A DNA stretch of 64,000 nt from assembly GCA_002163155.1 (NCBI GenBank), contig MAAO01000006.1, forward strand, positions 124,001 through 188,000, written 5' to 3'. The notes beneath the pieces were generated by a model. The model made no database searches and was not told the DNA's origin. It worked only from the letters and a program-made list of their open reading frames with translations. The position numbers and the translations under genes are program-made. Position 1 is the first letter of the stretch. The number at the start of each line of letters is the position of its first letter. This document shows positions 17,430 through 26,027 of this stretch, in pieces. The stretch is from Halobacteriovorax marinus. GTDB taxonomy: Bacteria; Bdellovibrionota; Bacteriovoracia; Bacteriovoracales; Bacteriovoracaceae.

Positions 17430-18092
17430 ATGAGCACTAGAGCAGAAAATTCAATAGAAGATCAGTCACTAGCACTTAGATCAGATTTACATATAGCAAG
17501 AAAAGTTTGGCACACCGTTACGGGGCTTGTTGGGCTATCAATATATAACCAATTACAATTATCATCCAATGAGATGGGAAAGTATCTTTTGATTTTGGCG
17601 GTTGTGGCGCTTGCCTTGGAATTACTTCGCTTGAAAGTTCCACGCATTAATGAAGTTTTCTTGATCTTTATGAAGCCTTTTGTGCGAGAGTCTGAAAGGA
17701 ATTCGCTTACAGGTTTTCCTTTTTACGCGTTAGGTATTTCACTATCGTTGTTAATGTTTGAAGAAAAAATTGCTGTTCTATCGGCGCTATTTCTTATCTT
17801 CTCTGATCCTATTAGTTCTCTTTTTGGTATCTTGTATGGGAAAGATAAAATCATTGGTAATAAATCTCTTCAGGGTGCTATCGCTGGATTTGTTGTTTGT
17901 TACTCATTAACTTTTCTTTATGGAAGTTACTTTTACCGCCCAGGCGTTGATTTGATTCTCTTTAGTTTTATCGCTGGAGTCATTGGGTCTCTTTCTGAGC
18001 TTTGCAGTGTAATTGTCGATGATAACTTAGCCATCCCAGTTCTTTCTGGATTAGGTCTGACTTTAATTAATTATATTATTCCAATCTTTTAG
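17430..18092 (+). CDS. SEC59/DGK1/VTE5-family lipid kinase, polytopic membrane protein
   Basis: 220 residues with about six TM segments after a soluble N-terminal 25. RKVWHTVTG opens the domain. LIFSDPISSLFGILYG and IGNKSLQGAIAGF match the conserved DP and G-K-S-xx-G motifs of CTP-dependent dolichol/diacylglycerol/phytol kinases and related cytidylyltransferases. The substrate lipid cannot be told from sequence. Preceded by AGGAG 8 nt upstream. The stop overlaps the convergent Lon-domain gene by 4 bp. Confidence 0.8.
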   Translation: MSTRAENSIEDQSLALRSDLHIARKVWHTVTGLVGLSIYNQLQLSSNEMGKYLLILAVVALALELLRLKVPRINEVFLIFMKPFVRESERNSLTGFPFYALGISLSLLMFEEKIAVLSALFLIFSDPISSLFGILYGKDKIIGNKSLQGAIAGFVVCYSLTFLYGSYFYRPGVDLILFSFIAGVIGSLSELCSVIVDDNLAIPVLSGLGLTLINYIIPIF

Positions 18093-18769
18093 TGAGCAAT
18101 TCTTGAGGTGTTTTCAATCTCTTCGTAGTGTTTAATGGCATTGACGACGATTGATCTCTCCTCAAATTGATTTGGATCTTCAAAGAGTGAACTTAGAAGC
18201 TGAATTCTCTCAAACATAGAATTATTTTCTAATAGTAATTGTCTTAAATCTGCATCGTGTACAAGGAACATGCAGATGTAATCAACGACATGATAAATAG
18301 TGATGAGAGATCTTGAAAATGACTCTCTTTCAAACGAATCTGTGACATTAAGTTCTAGCCAATTGTCTAAGAGATTTTTTAAATTTTCAATTTGTGGACC
18401 ATAGAAGTGTTCAGACTCTTTTTTATCTGTATAAATCTCTGCTTTATATATGAGATAGGGGAGATTCTGTTCAATACTTAATAATTTTACCCTTCCAGTT
18501 CCTTTGATCAGAACTTTTAAGCTTCCGTCGGGAGCTTCTTCTAGGATTACGGGTTTACCCATGCCGCAAATAATTGAAGGCTTAAAGCGACCTTGCGTAC
18601 TTAGGTGGTCGTAAGCTTGTGCCTTGCTGATAGCAATCGATCGATTTTCTGAAATACAATCTTTAATCATCTGAACATAAATAGGTTCAATGATATATAC
18701 AGGTAACGAAGTGTGAGCAAAGAACACAACATTAGGAATAGGTAGTACCGGAAGTAAGAAAGTATCCAT
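18089..18769 (-). CDS. Lon N-terminal (LAN) substrate-binding domain protein
   Basis: 227 residues from ATG 18769. Longer versions from TTG 18889 or ATG 18871 exist, but the domain begins immediately with MDTFLLPVLPIPNVVFFAHTSLPVYIIEP, so the short form is preferred; no good Shine-Dalgarno decides it. The Lon N-terminal domain is present without the AAA+ or peptidase parts. Stand-alone forms are common and poorly understood, perhaps adaptors binding unfolded protein. Divergent from manA, with a perfect palindrome between. Confidence 0.85.
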   Translation of the reverse strand: MDTFLLPVLPIPNVVFFAHTSLPVYIIEPIYVQMIKDCISENRSIAISKAQAYDHLSTQGRFKPSIICGMGKPVILEEAPDGSLKVLIKGTGRVKLLSIEQNLPYLIYKAEIYTDKKESEHFYGPQIENLKNLLDNWLELNVTDSFERESFSRSLITIYHVVDYICMFLVHDADLRQLLLENNSMFERIQLLSSLFEDPNQFEERSIVVNAIKHYEEIENTSRIAH

Positions 18770-18863
18770 GTCATATTTTAACAACAGAACTTGAATAGAA
18801 AGTTGGGATATTAAGATTCGACCTTTTTTCAGTAGCTTATGAAAAAAATGAGCACTTTTTGGT

Positions 18864-18877
18864 GTAACCATGGTTAC
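18864..18877. promoter_or_regulatory. 14-bp palindrome between the Lon-domain gene and manA
   Basis: GTAACCATGGTTAC is a perfect palindrome 5 bp upstream of the manA -35 element and within the upstream part of the divergent Lon-domain gene. Its position suits an operator. No cognate regulator is visible nearby. Confidence 0.4.
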
Positions 18878-18882
18878 CCGGG

Positions 18883-18911
18883 GTGACAATAATCTATGTT
18901 TTTATTATCAT
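18883..18911 (+). promoter_or_regulatory. Promoter of manA
   Basis: GTGACA (18883-18888), a 17-bp spacer and TATCAT (18906-18911). Five of six -35 bases match consensus. The ATG is 20 nt downstream, with AGAGG in the short leader. Confidence 0.55.
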
Positions 18912-18931
18912 GTAATTTTAAGAGGTTATAA

Positions 18932-19852
18932 ATGAAAACAATTATTCCACTAAGACCACATGCTAACCACAAGATTTGGGGTGGTGATTTACTGGCTAAG
19001 CTCAAAGGTTTATCAGTGAAGCAAGGTGAAGATCCCATAGGTGAGACTTGGGAAGTTTCAGCTCATAGTGATGGCCCTTCAGTGTGTGAGTACGGAAAGT
19101 TGAATGAATTTTCAAATTTAACAGAAATTCCCTATTTAATTAAATTGATCGAAACAAGTGATAACTTGTCAGTGCAGGTCCATCCAAATGATGATTTTGC
19201 TAGTACTCATGAGAAGCAAAAAGGAAAGTCGGAGTGTTGGGTGATCTTGGATGCAAGTCCCGGTGAGGGAATTTACCTTGGAGTAAGTAAAACGACCTCT
19301 AAGGAAGATTTTGAAAAGGCCTTAGAAAGAAAAGAAGATCTATCAAAACTTATGACTTTTTATCCTGTAAAGAGAGGGGACTTTTTCTACGTTCCCGCAG
19401 GAACAGCTCACGCAATTGGTAAGGGTGTATTTCTAGCAGAGGTTCAGCAATGTTCTGATATCACTTACAGAGTATGGGATTGGAATAGAGTCGATGAACA
19501 GGGGAACTCTAGAGAGCTTCATATTGATAAAGCGATGCAAGTGATTCAGTTTGGTGAAGAGTTTAACTACCCAGTTAACTTTAAAATTCAAAACAATATA
19601 TTAGAACATAGAGAGATTAAACTATTGGAGCTCAATGATTTTGAACTCTATTCATATTCTCTTAAAAATGAAGAGGTTAAAATTTCTTTTAACCAAAGAT
19701 TTTCATCAATTTTTGTTCTTTCTGGGAATGTCACAATTTCAAGAGGGGAAGAGACATTAGAGATGAGTACTTATCAAGCAGCTTTACTTCCACTTGGTGA
19801 AAATCAGCAAGTAACTATTAATGGTGAAGGGAACTTTCTCTTCGTAAAATAG
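18932..19852 (+). CDS. manA: Mannose-6-phosphate isomerase, type I
   Basis: 306 residues, the compact bacterial length. It interconverts mannose-6-P and fructose-6-P for envelope glycan synthesis or mannose use. Cupin metal-site motifs: LSVQVHPND (Gln and His), GKSECWVIL (Glu), and FFYVPAGTAHAIGKGVFLAEVQQ (His), then DITYRVWDW. The C-terminal 100 residues form the second cupin-like half. The lipoprotein gene follows after 7 nt. Confidence 0.94.
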   Translation: MKTIIPLRPHANHKIWGGDLLAKLKGLSVKQGEDPIGETWEVSAHSDGPSVCEYGKLNEFSNLTEIPYLIKLIETSDNLSVQVHPNDDFASTHEKQKGKSECWVILDASPGEGIYLGVSKTTSKEDFEKALERKEDLSKLMTFYPVKRGDFFYVPAGTAHAIGKGVFLAEVQQCSDITYRVWDWNRVDEQGNSRELHIDKAMQVIQFGEEFNYPVNFKIQNNILEHREIKLLELNDFELYSYSLKNEEVKISFNQRFSSIFVLSGNVTISRGEETLEMSTYQAALLPLGENQQVTINGEGNFLFVK

Positions 19853-19859
19853 GTGATCT

Positions 19860-20651
19860 ATGAAAAAGCTTATTTGGATTCTTGTGTTAACACTAACTTA
19901 TTCTTGCCAAAAGAAGTCGGAAGTCACTTATACAAAGCAAAGGGTCGTGATTAAGCCTACATGGTCTGGAGTAGATAACTTAAAAATAATTAAATGGAGA
20001 GTTGGACTGATGAGGAATTTAGTAATTTCTCGAGGTGTGCAAATTACTATTCGTTTACCGCAGTTAGAAAAGAAAGATTTAAAATACCTAGTAGATAAGT
20101 TTGGTGTTGATAGCTGGATCATAAAAGTAAAAAGAAAAGGCATGATGAGATACGAGACGATGGGATATTTCTACATACCTCTCATTCTTCCTGGCCAGAG
20201 AAATGCCATGAGAATCAATCAAATGAAAGCAGGAAGTTTTAAAGTCTACTATGCTTCTTCAGCAGTTTCCGAAAGGCTTTCCAATCTTCCTTGCCCAGCT
20301 TTTAAACATGATTTAAAAATTGAAAAAGTTGAAATTCAAGACTCTAAACCTCTTATTAATCATATAATCGTTTCACCAGCAGAAGAGAGTCGAATACTTT
20401 CTAGGGTAGAGGAGTTTAGTTATTCCAATACTGTTCTCAATGGAGGAAAAGAGTTAAGAGGAGATTACTTTATAGAGATAGCTTTTTACAATAAAGGAAG
20501 GAAGAATAAACTTTCGAACTTTGTTGAGTTGAATGGAACAGCAAGAGTCTTAAGGGAGAGATCAAATCCCATTGCTGGCTGTGAGAGTTTTCGTATACCT
20601 CCTTTTAAAGAGGGTGAAGATTTAAGACAAAAATTTAAGTGGAATAAGTAG
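19860..20651 (+). CDS. Predicted lipoprotein, uncharacterised
   Basis: 263 residues. The signal peptide ends in LTYSC, a lipobox with Cys16. The mature part is basic and beta-rich with no recognised domain; a pair of Cys (PCPAF, GCESF) lies in the second half. Co-transcribed with manA (7-nt gap) and closed by a strong terminator. Function unknown. Confidence 0.75.
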   Translation: MKKLIWILVLTLTYSCQKKSEVTYTKQRVVIKPTWSGVDNLKIIKWRVGLMRNLVISRGVQITIRLPQLEKKDLKYLVDKFGVDSWIIKVKRKGMMRYETMGYFYIPLILPGQRNAMRINQMKAGSFKVYYASSAVSERLSNLPCPAFKHDLKIEKVEIQDSKPLINHIIVSPAEESRILSRVEEFSYSNTVLNGGKELRGDYFIEIAFYNKGRKNKLSNFVELNGTARVLRERSNPIAGCESFRIPPFKEGEDLRQKFKWNK

Positions 20652-20663
20652 AAATTGTAGACC

Positions 20664-20691
20664 AAAAAAAAAGCCCTTGCGGGCTTTTTTT
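20664..20691. terminator. Bidirectional intrinsic terminator
   Basis: A-run, GCCC, loop TTGC, GGGC, T-run: AAAAAAGCCC/GGGCTTTTTT. It serves the manA-lipoprotein unit on plus and the convergent small gene (20690-21058) on minus. Confidence 0.92.
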
Positions 20692-21058
20692 ATTTCTGAT
20701 TACACGTAAGGGGGTACGTGATCTCATGTCCTTTAGCTGTTCTTATTGTAAGGTAATCATTTAATTCTGAAAATTTACTAACGTTACCAACATGTATTTC
20801 ATGTCTTTGACCCCAGTAGTGGAGGATCTTAGTAAAGCCATTATTCTTTCTCTTTGTTCTTAAAGTCTTCGCCGAGGCAACCATACGTCCTCTTTCTGTA
20901 TCTTCTAAGAAGCTCACTTTATTATTAAAGATAACAAATGATTTTTTCATTCTTGGTGTGTGACACTCAATCTTTCCATGTACAGCAGCTCTCGCTTGAA
21001 TAACCTGCATAAAGGATAGTGTTAAGATTGTGAAAAAAATTGCTCTAATTGTTTTCAT
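20690..21058 (-). CDS. Small secreted protein, uncharacterised
   Basis: 122 residues with a signal peptide (MKTIRAIFFTILTLSFMQVIQARA, cleavage near AAV). The mature protein is basic with two Cys (IECHTP and LTCNQK at the end), likely one disulfide linking its ends. No recognised family. Its stop codon overlaps the shared terminator. Confidence 0.7.
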   Translation of the reverse strand: MKTIRAIFFTILTLSFMQVIQARAAVHGKIECHTPRMKKSFVIFNNKVSFLEDTERGRMVASAKTLRTKRKNNGFTKILHYWGQRHEIHVGNVSKFSELNDYLTIRTAKGHEITYPLTCNQK

Positions 21059-21266
21059 AAAAGTCTCTCTAGTTTATTTATTTCTATTTTCTACTGTTAT
21101 ATAAGCAATGCCCGTGCCAAGAGTTTTAATCATGTATTTGGATAGTTAGAGGGTCCTATGTATAAAATAAGTTCAGTACTGACTAAAAGTTAGACAATAT
21201 TTCGCTCCTTTACCTATTTGATATTTTCATTAAAATGGACTTAGTAAACAAAGTTTGGAGGTACCC

Positions 21267-21788
21267 ATGAAAGGGTTAGTTCTCGTTATTTTAAGCCTAT
21301 TCACTTTAACTTTCAGTGCCTTAGCAAGTGATGGAGAAGTTATCCGCCTGTCGGGGAAATTTGTTATAAAGAAGAATACTAAGATGTCGCGCAAGTTTGG
21401 GACAAAGTACTTCTTTCAAATCAAAGATGAGAGCGGCAAGACATTTGCCTATCCAGTGATAGTTAAAGCACAAAAACTAAGAAGCTTAATTGCTAAGAAC
21501 TCCAGAGGGCTCTTTACTATCGCTGCAACTCCTTCGCAAAAGAGAGTGCAAGTAGGTGAAGTCGCTAGCTTTGTGCATGTCTTAGTAGTGAGTGAGGCAC
21601 GCACGTTTAGTTTGAAGAGCTTGGGTGTTATTCCAAAGAATAAAATGAATCAAGTTGAACCCACGATTCCCTACTATCATCGAAAGGAGCCTAATAGATC
21701 TCCTACTTTTCAAATTACTGACAAGGCGGCTAATTCAATTATCTTCGCCGCAGGAGCAGCTATACTAGGTTCCATGCTAGTTAATTAG
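21267..21788 (+). CDS. Secreted or membrane-anchored protein, uncharacterised
   Basis: 173 residues from ATG 21267, chosen because GGAGG sits 5 nt upstream. A signal peptide ends near ALASDGE. Residues 20-110 look like a small beta-barrel (OB-like: GKFVIKKNTK...FFQIKDESGKTFAYPV). A hydrophobic Ala/Gly-rich segment lies at the very C-terminus (NSIIFAAGAAILGSMLVN). Not recognised. Its transcript probably runs about 210 nt past the stop to the terminator at 22001. Confidence 0.65.
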   Translation: MKGLVLVILSLFTLTFSALASDGEVIRLSGKFVIKKNTKMSRKFGTKYFFQIKDESGKTFAYPVIVKAQKLRSLIAKNSRGLFTIAATPSQKRVQVGEVASFVHVLVVSEARTFSLKSLGVIPKNKMNQVEPTIPYYHRKEPNRSPTFQITDKAANSIIFAAGAAILGSMLVN

Positions 21789-22000
21789 TCACAATAAAAT
21801 GTATTAATATGTAATTATTTTAGGTAGTCACAACTCTTGTGGCCCTCTTTCCAAATATCCGCTAAAAGACTCTTCAATCATTGTTTATAAGTTGATGGGA
21901 TGGCCGTGCTCTTTAATTAGAGCTAGTTCTAAAGTGGTGTTGGTTTCCTATTTGTGTTGTGTGATTTAGAGGTCATCCATTCATCAGCTTCTTATATATA

Positions 22001-22029
22001 GGCCTCCCCATGTGGGAGGCCATTTTTTT
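22001..22029 (+). terminator. Intrinsic terminator, far downstream of the 21267 gene
   Basis: GGCCTCCC (22001-22008), loop CATGT, GGGAGGCC (22014-22021), then AT7. The T-run is on the plus strand. The previous plus-strand stop is 21788, so either a 210-nt 3' UTR or a separate small RNA ends here. Confidence 0.85.
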
Positions 22030-24157
22030 AAAGTTCTTTTTGAAAAATCTTTATAATAACACTCTTCCAAAATTTAGTCTTTTGCTTTTCATTAATAGGT
22101 CTTGCAAGTAACTTATAATCTGCAATGATGCTCTTAATCTTTTGATTAAAATCTCTATCCCAAACAATGAGTGCATTTTCAATGTCGTGAAAGAAACTTC
22201 TTTGATTGAAATTTACTGATCCCATGGCCACAACTTTGCCATCTACTAGGAAGAGCTTAGAGTGTAGGATGTCAGCAGGATTGGTGTACTCAAAGACTTG
22301 TATGTTCTTGTAGAAGCGATTTACAGACTTCTTGTTCACATCTGAGAGGATTATATCTGCAGTGTCTCCTTCGAGATCAAGCCTTGTTATAAGATCTATT
22401 TTTACGCCTCTCTCAATCGCCCTAGACATCGCCTTTGAAAGCTTATCTGTGAGATTAAAGTAAGGAGTAGATATACTGATTTCCTTAGTGGCCGAATCAA
22501 TGAGTTTTACGTAGTACTTCTCAAGAGCGTGACCGTCTTTGTAGGGAAAGGACATGAAGTGGCGGACAATAGGTCCATTAGCCGTCTCGAAATACTCTGC
22601 ATCTATTTCATGCTTATTTTCTAAATTTAAATTATAACTTCTTGCCAGGTAACTCTTATGATCATAATCAAAGAGAGTGTAGTAGTGTCCAGCAAGAGTA
22701 TTTATAAAAGCGGGATCTTTAATCTCCACTTCAAAATCTGTCCATCTAGCAAATCCCTCATCCTTTCCATCTCCGTATTGTACAAGATCTGGGTATTTAG
22801 AAAGGTCTGGTTTAGATTTAAAAATAAATCCATCATGAATATTTCTTCCCCCTAGAACAACTGAGTTGTTTTCAGGATGAGAATCTGATTGAGTGAGTAA
22901 TAATTTAATATGCATAGTTCTATGCAGTTTTGAAATCATCTCGTTAATACCAATTGCTCTTCCATCGAATTTATAGAAGTGTACTTTCACATTGGGATAG
23001 AGATCATTTAATTGTTTAAGTTTCTTTACGTCTTTATCTAGAGAGATAACACTTGAGACGACAATTTTTATCTCAACTCCTTTCTTAGCGTGATGTTCTA
23101 GCAGTCTAATTAGAGTTGCCCCGTAGAAATCGTATCTAAAGACTAGGTATGAAATTAAAATACGATCAAGCTGTGGCATTTCTGAGAAATCTAGAGGGTA
23201 GAACGGGTCTTGAGTTTCGATCATGGCATCAGGAATATCTCTTCCTAGTAAGGACTTGGCCTTGGACTTTAGTCCTTCAATCGCGTCTTCAAGGGTGCGG
23301 ATGCCAGCTATTTCTTGTGGGCAAGTCATAGATTTAAAGTCTTTAGTGAGGAAATGACTCTTAAGCTTTTCATTTCCTGAATACTTTGGAAGTGAACAAA
23401 CCTGAAACTTATTTCTAAGGGATTTCGTCTTTTCTGGAATGAAGTTTATAGCGTACTGATCTTTCGTTTCAGGATTAGAGAAAGTAAGCGAGCATTTTTT
23501 TGATTTACTATTCAAAAAGACTTTAATGCTTTGAAGTTTCTTCTTGTCGTCATTGTACCAGTTAAAATATTTAGATTCTTTGGCATCTAATGACTTTTTT
23601 AAATAAACAGATTTGAATTTAAAGGGACCTTCACAATTCATTTGAGCTTGAAAATACTCCTGCTCATCGTTATGTGTAAGATCAATTTCAAAATTCTTAT
23701 AGGCGTGAAAAGGAACGTTGTAGGTCTTTCCTTTCGAAGTCTTTGTGACCATGTACTTACTTAGATCTTTTATAGCAATAGCATCCTTAAAATGAAAAGA
23801 TCCATTCCCGGCCTCTACGAACGAATACATGGGGAGAGTGGAGCCCTCGCTCACCATATGCTTTTTAGAGTTATAGGATTTTTTTAGAGTCGAGATTTCC
23901 TTTGTCAGTTTTCTAATTTTATTCTTATGATTTCTTACTTTTCTTCTATTGCCCTGATTATCAGGAATCATGATTTTATTTAGCATGGTTCTCTGGTCTT
24001 CATAGACTTGAATCATTCTCTGATCTTGATACATGTCTTTGAGAACAGTCTCATCACTAGTACTAGCGATTGTTCGCCCTGGGTGGGGGACGCTAGAGAA
24101 GTAAGAGCAAGAGGAAGTTAAACTTAGAATAAATAGTAGTGTCGTAGTTTTTTTCAT
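22028..24157 (-). CDS. Phospholipase D family lipoprotein (cardiolipin-synthase-like)
   Basis: 709 residues. The lipobox LTSSC (Cys17) predicts a lipoprotein. After a coiled-coil-like stretch (residues about 60-90) and about 230 unrecognised residues, two PLD repeats follow. The second is canonical: HSKLFLVDGKVVAMGSVNFN. The first, HIKLLLTQ...VLGGRNIHDG, keeps His and Lys but has Gln for the Asp and GG for GS. The class makes or cleaves phosphodiester bonds in phospholipids or nucleic acids. At the cell surface it may act on self or foreign lipids. Likely active, since the HxK pair of both repeats remains. Confidence 0.82.
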   Translation of the reverse strand: MKKTTTLLFILSLTSSCSYFSSVPHPGRTIASTSDETVLKDMYQDQRMIQVYEDQRTMLNKIMIPDNQGNRRKVRNHKNKIRKLTKEISTLKKSYNSKKHMVSEGSTLPMYSFVEAGNGSFHFKDAIAIKDLSKYMVTKTSKGKTYNVPFHAYKNFEIDLTHNDEQEYFQAQMNCEGPFKFKSVYLKKSLDAKESKYFNWYNDDKKKLQSIKVFLNSKSKKCSLTFSNPETKDQYAINFIPEKTKSLRNKFQVCSLPKYSGNEKLKSHFLTKDFKSMTCPQEIAGIRTLEDAIEGLKSKAKSLLGRDIPDAMIETQDPFYPLDFSEMPQLDRILISYLVFRYDFYGATLIRLLEHHAKKGVEIKIVVSSVISLDKDVKKLKQLNDLYPNVKVHFYKFDGRAIGINEMISKLHRTMHIKLLLTQSDSHPENNSVVLGGRNIHDGFIFKSKPDLSKYPDLVQYGDGKDEGFARWTDFEVEIKDPAFINTLAGHYYTLFDYDHKSYLARSYNLNLENKHEIDAEYFETANGPIVRHFMSFPYKDGHALEKYYVKLIDSATKEISISTPYFNLTDKLSKAMSRAIERGVKIDLITRLDLEGDTADIILSDVNKKSVNRFYKNIQVFEYTNPADILHSKLFLVDGKVVAMGSVNFNQRSFFHDIENALIVWDRDFNQKIKSIIADYKLLARPINEKQKTKFWKSVIIKIFQKEL

Positions 24158-24234
24158 ACCTGACTTGTCGGTAATACTAAGATTTTGTTTAGAATGGTTT
24201 GTTAATGTTTTCAGTGAGTTAGGTGCAGAGAATT

Positions 24235-24270
24235 AAAAAAGCCTAGTTAATATCTAAGTACTAACTAGGC
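24235..24270 (-). terminator. Terminator of the original tRNA-Pro transcript
   Basis: GCCTAGTTA (24241-24249) pairs with TAACTAGGC (24262-24270); on the minus strand the hairpin is followed by six T. It lies 12 nt beyond the 3' end of the tRNA-Pro remnant, so it marks the end of the ancestral tRNA unit. Confidence 0.85.
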
Positions 24271-24281
24271 TTTTATAAAAA

Positions 24282-24337
24282 TGGTCGGAGCGAGAAGATT
24301 TGAACTTCCGACCCCTTCACCCCCAGCGAAGTGCGCT
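24282..24337 (-). pseudogene. 3' part of the disrupted host tRNA-Pro(GGG)
   Basis: Minus strand: anticodon arm with loop CTGGGGG, variable loop, T-arm GGAAG-TTCAAAT-CTTCT, acceptor CGCTCCG, A73 and encoded CCA (24284-24282). The D-arm and 5' acceptor strand are absent: beyond the 18-bp core (24320-24337) the sequence becomes unrelated. The missing 5' part is at 30291-30327. Joining them through the core rebuilds a 75-nt tRNA with all stems paired. Confidence 0.95.
24320..24337. repeat. Attachment site copy 1 (18-bp direct repeat)
   Basis: CCCCCAGCGAAGTGCGCT, identical to 30291-30308. It covers tRNA positions 21-38: the 3' D-stem strand, base 26, the 5' anticodon stem and the whole anticodon loop. 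The anticodon loop is a classic tyrosine-recombinase crossover region. Confidence 0.95.
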
Positions 24338-24861
24338 GTCAATCAGAGGTAAAGCTCTGCAATTATTTAAAATGGGTTTCTAAACAGAACAATTTTCTGT
24401 ATCCACCACCATTGAAAGCTTTGTGTCTGGTCTCTTGATCGCTAGGCATTTCTGTCAATATTAAAAAGCTAGTTTGATTTTTTTCTTATTGAATTGGTTG
24501 TTTGAGAGTTGTTATTCTTGTTGATGATTTTTTGTTTTGAGTAGAGTTAGTCTTAATAGAAGGTTATTGAGATTGCTGTTTAGATTAAAAGCAAGATTGA
24601 AGTGTATTTTATTATTGTGGAGAACCCTGAATATCTAAATATTGATTTTTAGTTTGTTCTGGAATAATTGGGAATTCAGTAGGAAGTAGGAAGTAGGAAG
24701 TAGGAAGTAGGAAGTCGTTTCATTTAGTAAAAAGGTTAATAGGAATTTGTTCTAAGCTATATTGAGAAATATTTTTTAAAAGAGACAATTAAACTGATAC
24801 ATATAAATACACTAGAGTCATTTATTGCATACTCTTCAATTATGTCTTGCGATAGTGCATG
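24338..24861. other. Non-coding left arm of the element
   Basis: No gene is visible in 524 nt. Next to the att core a short hairpin CAGAG/CTCTG (24344-24359) could be an arm-type site. A heptamer array lies at 24679-24715. The rest is AT-rich without notable structure. Confidence 0.6.
24679..24715. repeat. Heptanucleotide tandem array (GTAGGAA)5
   Basis: Five perfect copies of GTAGGAA followed by GT, in non-coding DNA downstream of the left recombinase gene. Perfect short tandem repeats are prone to slippage, so copy number may vary between isolates. It is too short and too uniform for a CRISPR. Confidence 0.95.
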
Positions 24862-25842
24862 CTATTTCAGAAAACCATAAGAAGGTGTTGCTGCCATTTT
24901 TAATCTCTGTCTATTCTTATCGTAAGCTTTAGTAGTGTCTACTGATGAATGTCCAGCCCATGTTGCGACCATATAAATATCAACACCATCATCAAGTAAT
25001 TGTGTAATGTAGGTAGCTCTGAAACTATGGGGAGAGATCTTAATCTTTATTGGAGAGTCTTTAATTATCTTGATTATAGTTCTGAAAATTGTTGATTCAT
25101 TAACAGGTTTCTCGTTTTTTTTCTTAGTTGATTTGTGATAGTAGTTTGATTGAAATAAGTAATCATCATTAGTCATCTTAAGTTCAATTCTCTTGGAAAG
25201 GTTTTCCTTGTAGTTCTGAATGAAGCTATAGAGATAATTGTCTACAGGAATAACCCTAGGCTTATTTCCTTTACCAATTACTTCCAGAACGTAAGTGTCA
25301 TACCTTGAATTGTACTTGAAGCTTCCAAATTTAATCTTACCTAGTTCCACACATCTCACCCCAGTTAAAGCTAGGAGCATTGCTGTCATCTGTGAAATCA
25401 ACTTTTTAGGTTCATTCAACTCTTCAGAAGGGTAAGTGTTAACTATTGATCTGATTTGTTTTGGTGAAAGTGCAATATAGTCACTCTCATTATTAGGTTT
25501 TGGAATTGATATAAGAACACTTTCATCTTCAGGTATAACTCTTTTTATCTTTAAGAATTTCCAGAAACTTCTAACGTGTGACCACCTAGCGGCAACAGTA
25601 TTTTCACTTATCTTTTTACCTGAAATGGTTGCGGCATCATTGACCAAGTAGCTCGCGTAAGCTGCAAAGTGATAACTCTCAACTTCTCTTGGGTGTTTAA
25701 TATCAGGGAAACTTTCAGTAAGGAAATCAAAGAATTCTGTAATCACACTAAATATAGTTGTTTGTAGATTCTTATTGGTAAATCTTGTTAAGTGTTCTTC
25801 TAGAAGTGCTGGTTTGATATTTGTCTGTGTGATTAATTTCAT
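24862..25842 (-). CDS. Tyrosine recombinase 1 (XerC/D-like)
   Basis: 326 residues. An N-terminal SAM-like core-binding domain (residues 10-110) precedes the catalytic domain with ALTGVRCVELGKI (Arg), SPHSFRATYITQLL (HxxR), WAGHSSVDTTKAYDKN (His and nucleophile Tyr). All catalytic residues are present. Its ATG overlaps the TGA of the upstream 62-aa gene (ATGA), so translation is coupled. It reads toward the left att site. Either this enzyme or recombinase 2 could act at the tRNA core; the other may control excision or dimer resolution. Confidence 0.93.
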   Translation of the reverse strand: MKLITQTNIKPALLEEHLTRFTNKNLQTTIFSVITEFFDFLTESFPDIKHPREVESYHFAAYASYLVNDAATISGKKISENTVAARWSHVRSFWKFLKIKRVIPEDESVLISIPKPNNESDYIALSPKQIRSIVNTYPSEELNEPKKLISQMTAMLLALTGVRCVELGKIKFGSFKYNSRYDTYVLEVIGKGNKPRVIPVDNYLYSFIQNYKENLSKRIELKMTNDDYLFQSNYYHKSTKKKNEKPVNESTIFRTIIKIIKDSPIKIKISPHSFRATYITQLLDDGVDIYMVATWAGHSSVDTTKAYDKNRQRLKMAATPSYGFLK

Positions 25843-26027
25843 AGTGAACTTCTAATGTAAGAGGGAAGGTAATGACCCATAGAATAGCAGATGGCCATAC
25901 CAATAACCGTTTGAATTATGAACAGTATTTTATTCAACCGATTTGAATTGGTGTCAATAAAGAAAATTCCAAATACTATTACTAATCCAATTATGGATAA
26001 TGAAAGAGGTGTAAGTAGTTCGGTCAT
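25839..26027 (-). CDS. Small two-TM membrane protein, coupled to recombinase 1
   Basis: 62 residues, two hydrophobic helices (about 8-24 and 34-52) separated by a polar turn (FIDTNSNRLNK). A strong Shine-Dalgarno AAGGAG lies 6 nt before the ATG, and it overlaps recombinase 1 by 4 bp. Size and layout resemble holins or small toxins, but nothing in the sequence proves that. Function unknown. Confidence 0.7.
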   Translation of the reverse strand: MTELLTPLSLSIIGLVIVFGIFFIDTNSNRLNKILFIIQTVIGMAICYSMGHYLPSYIRSSL

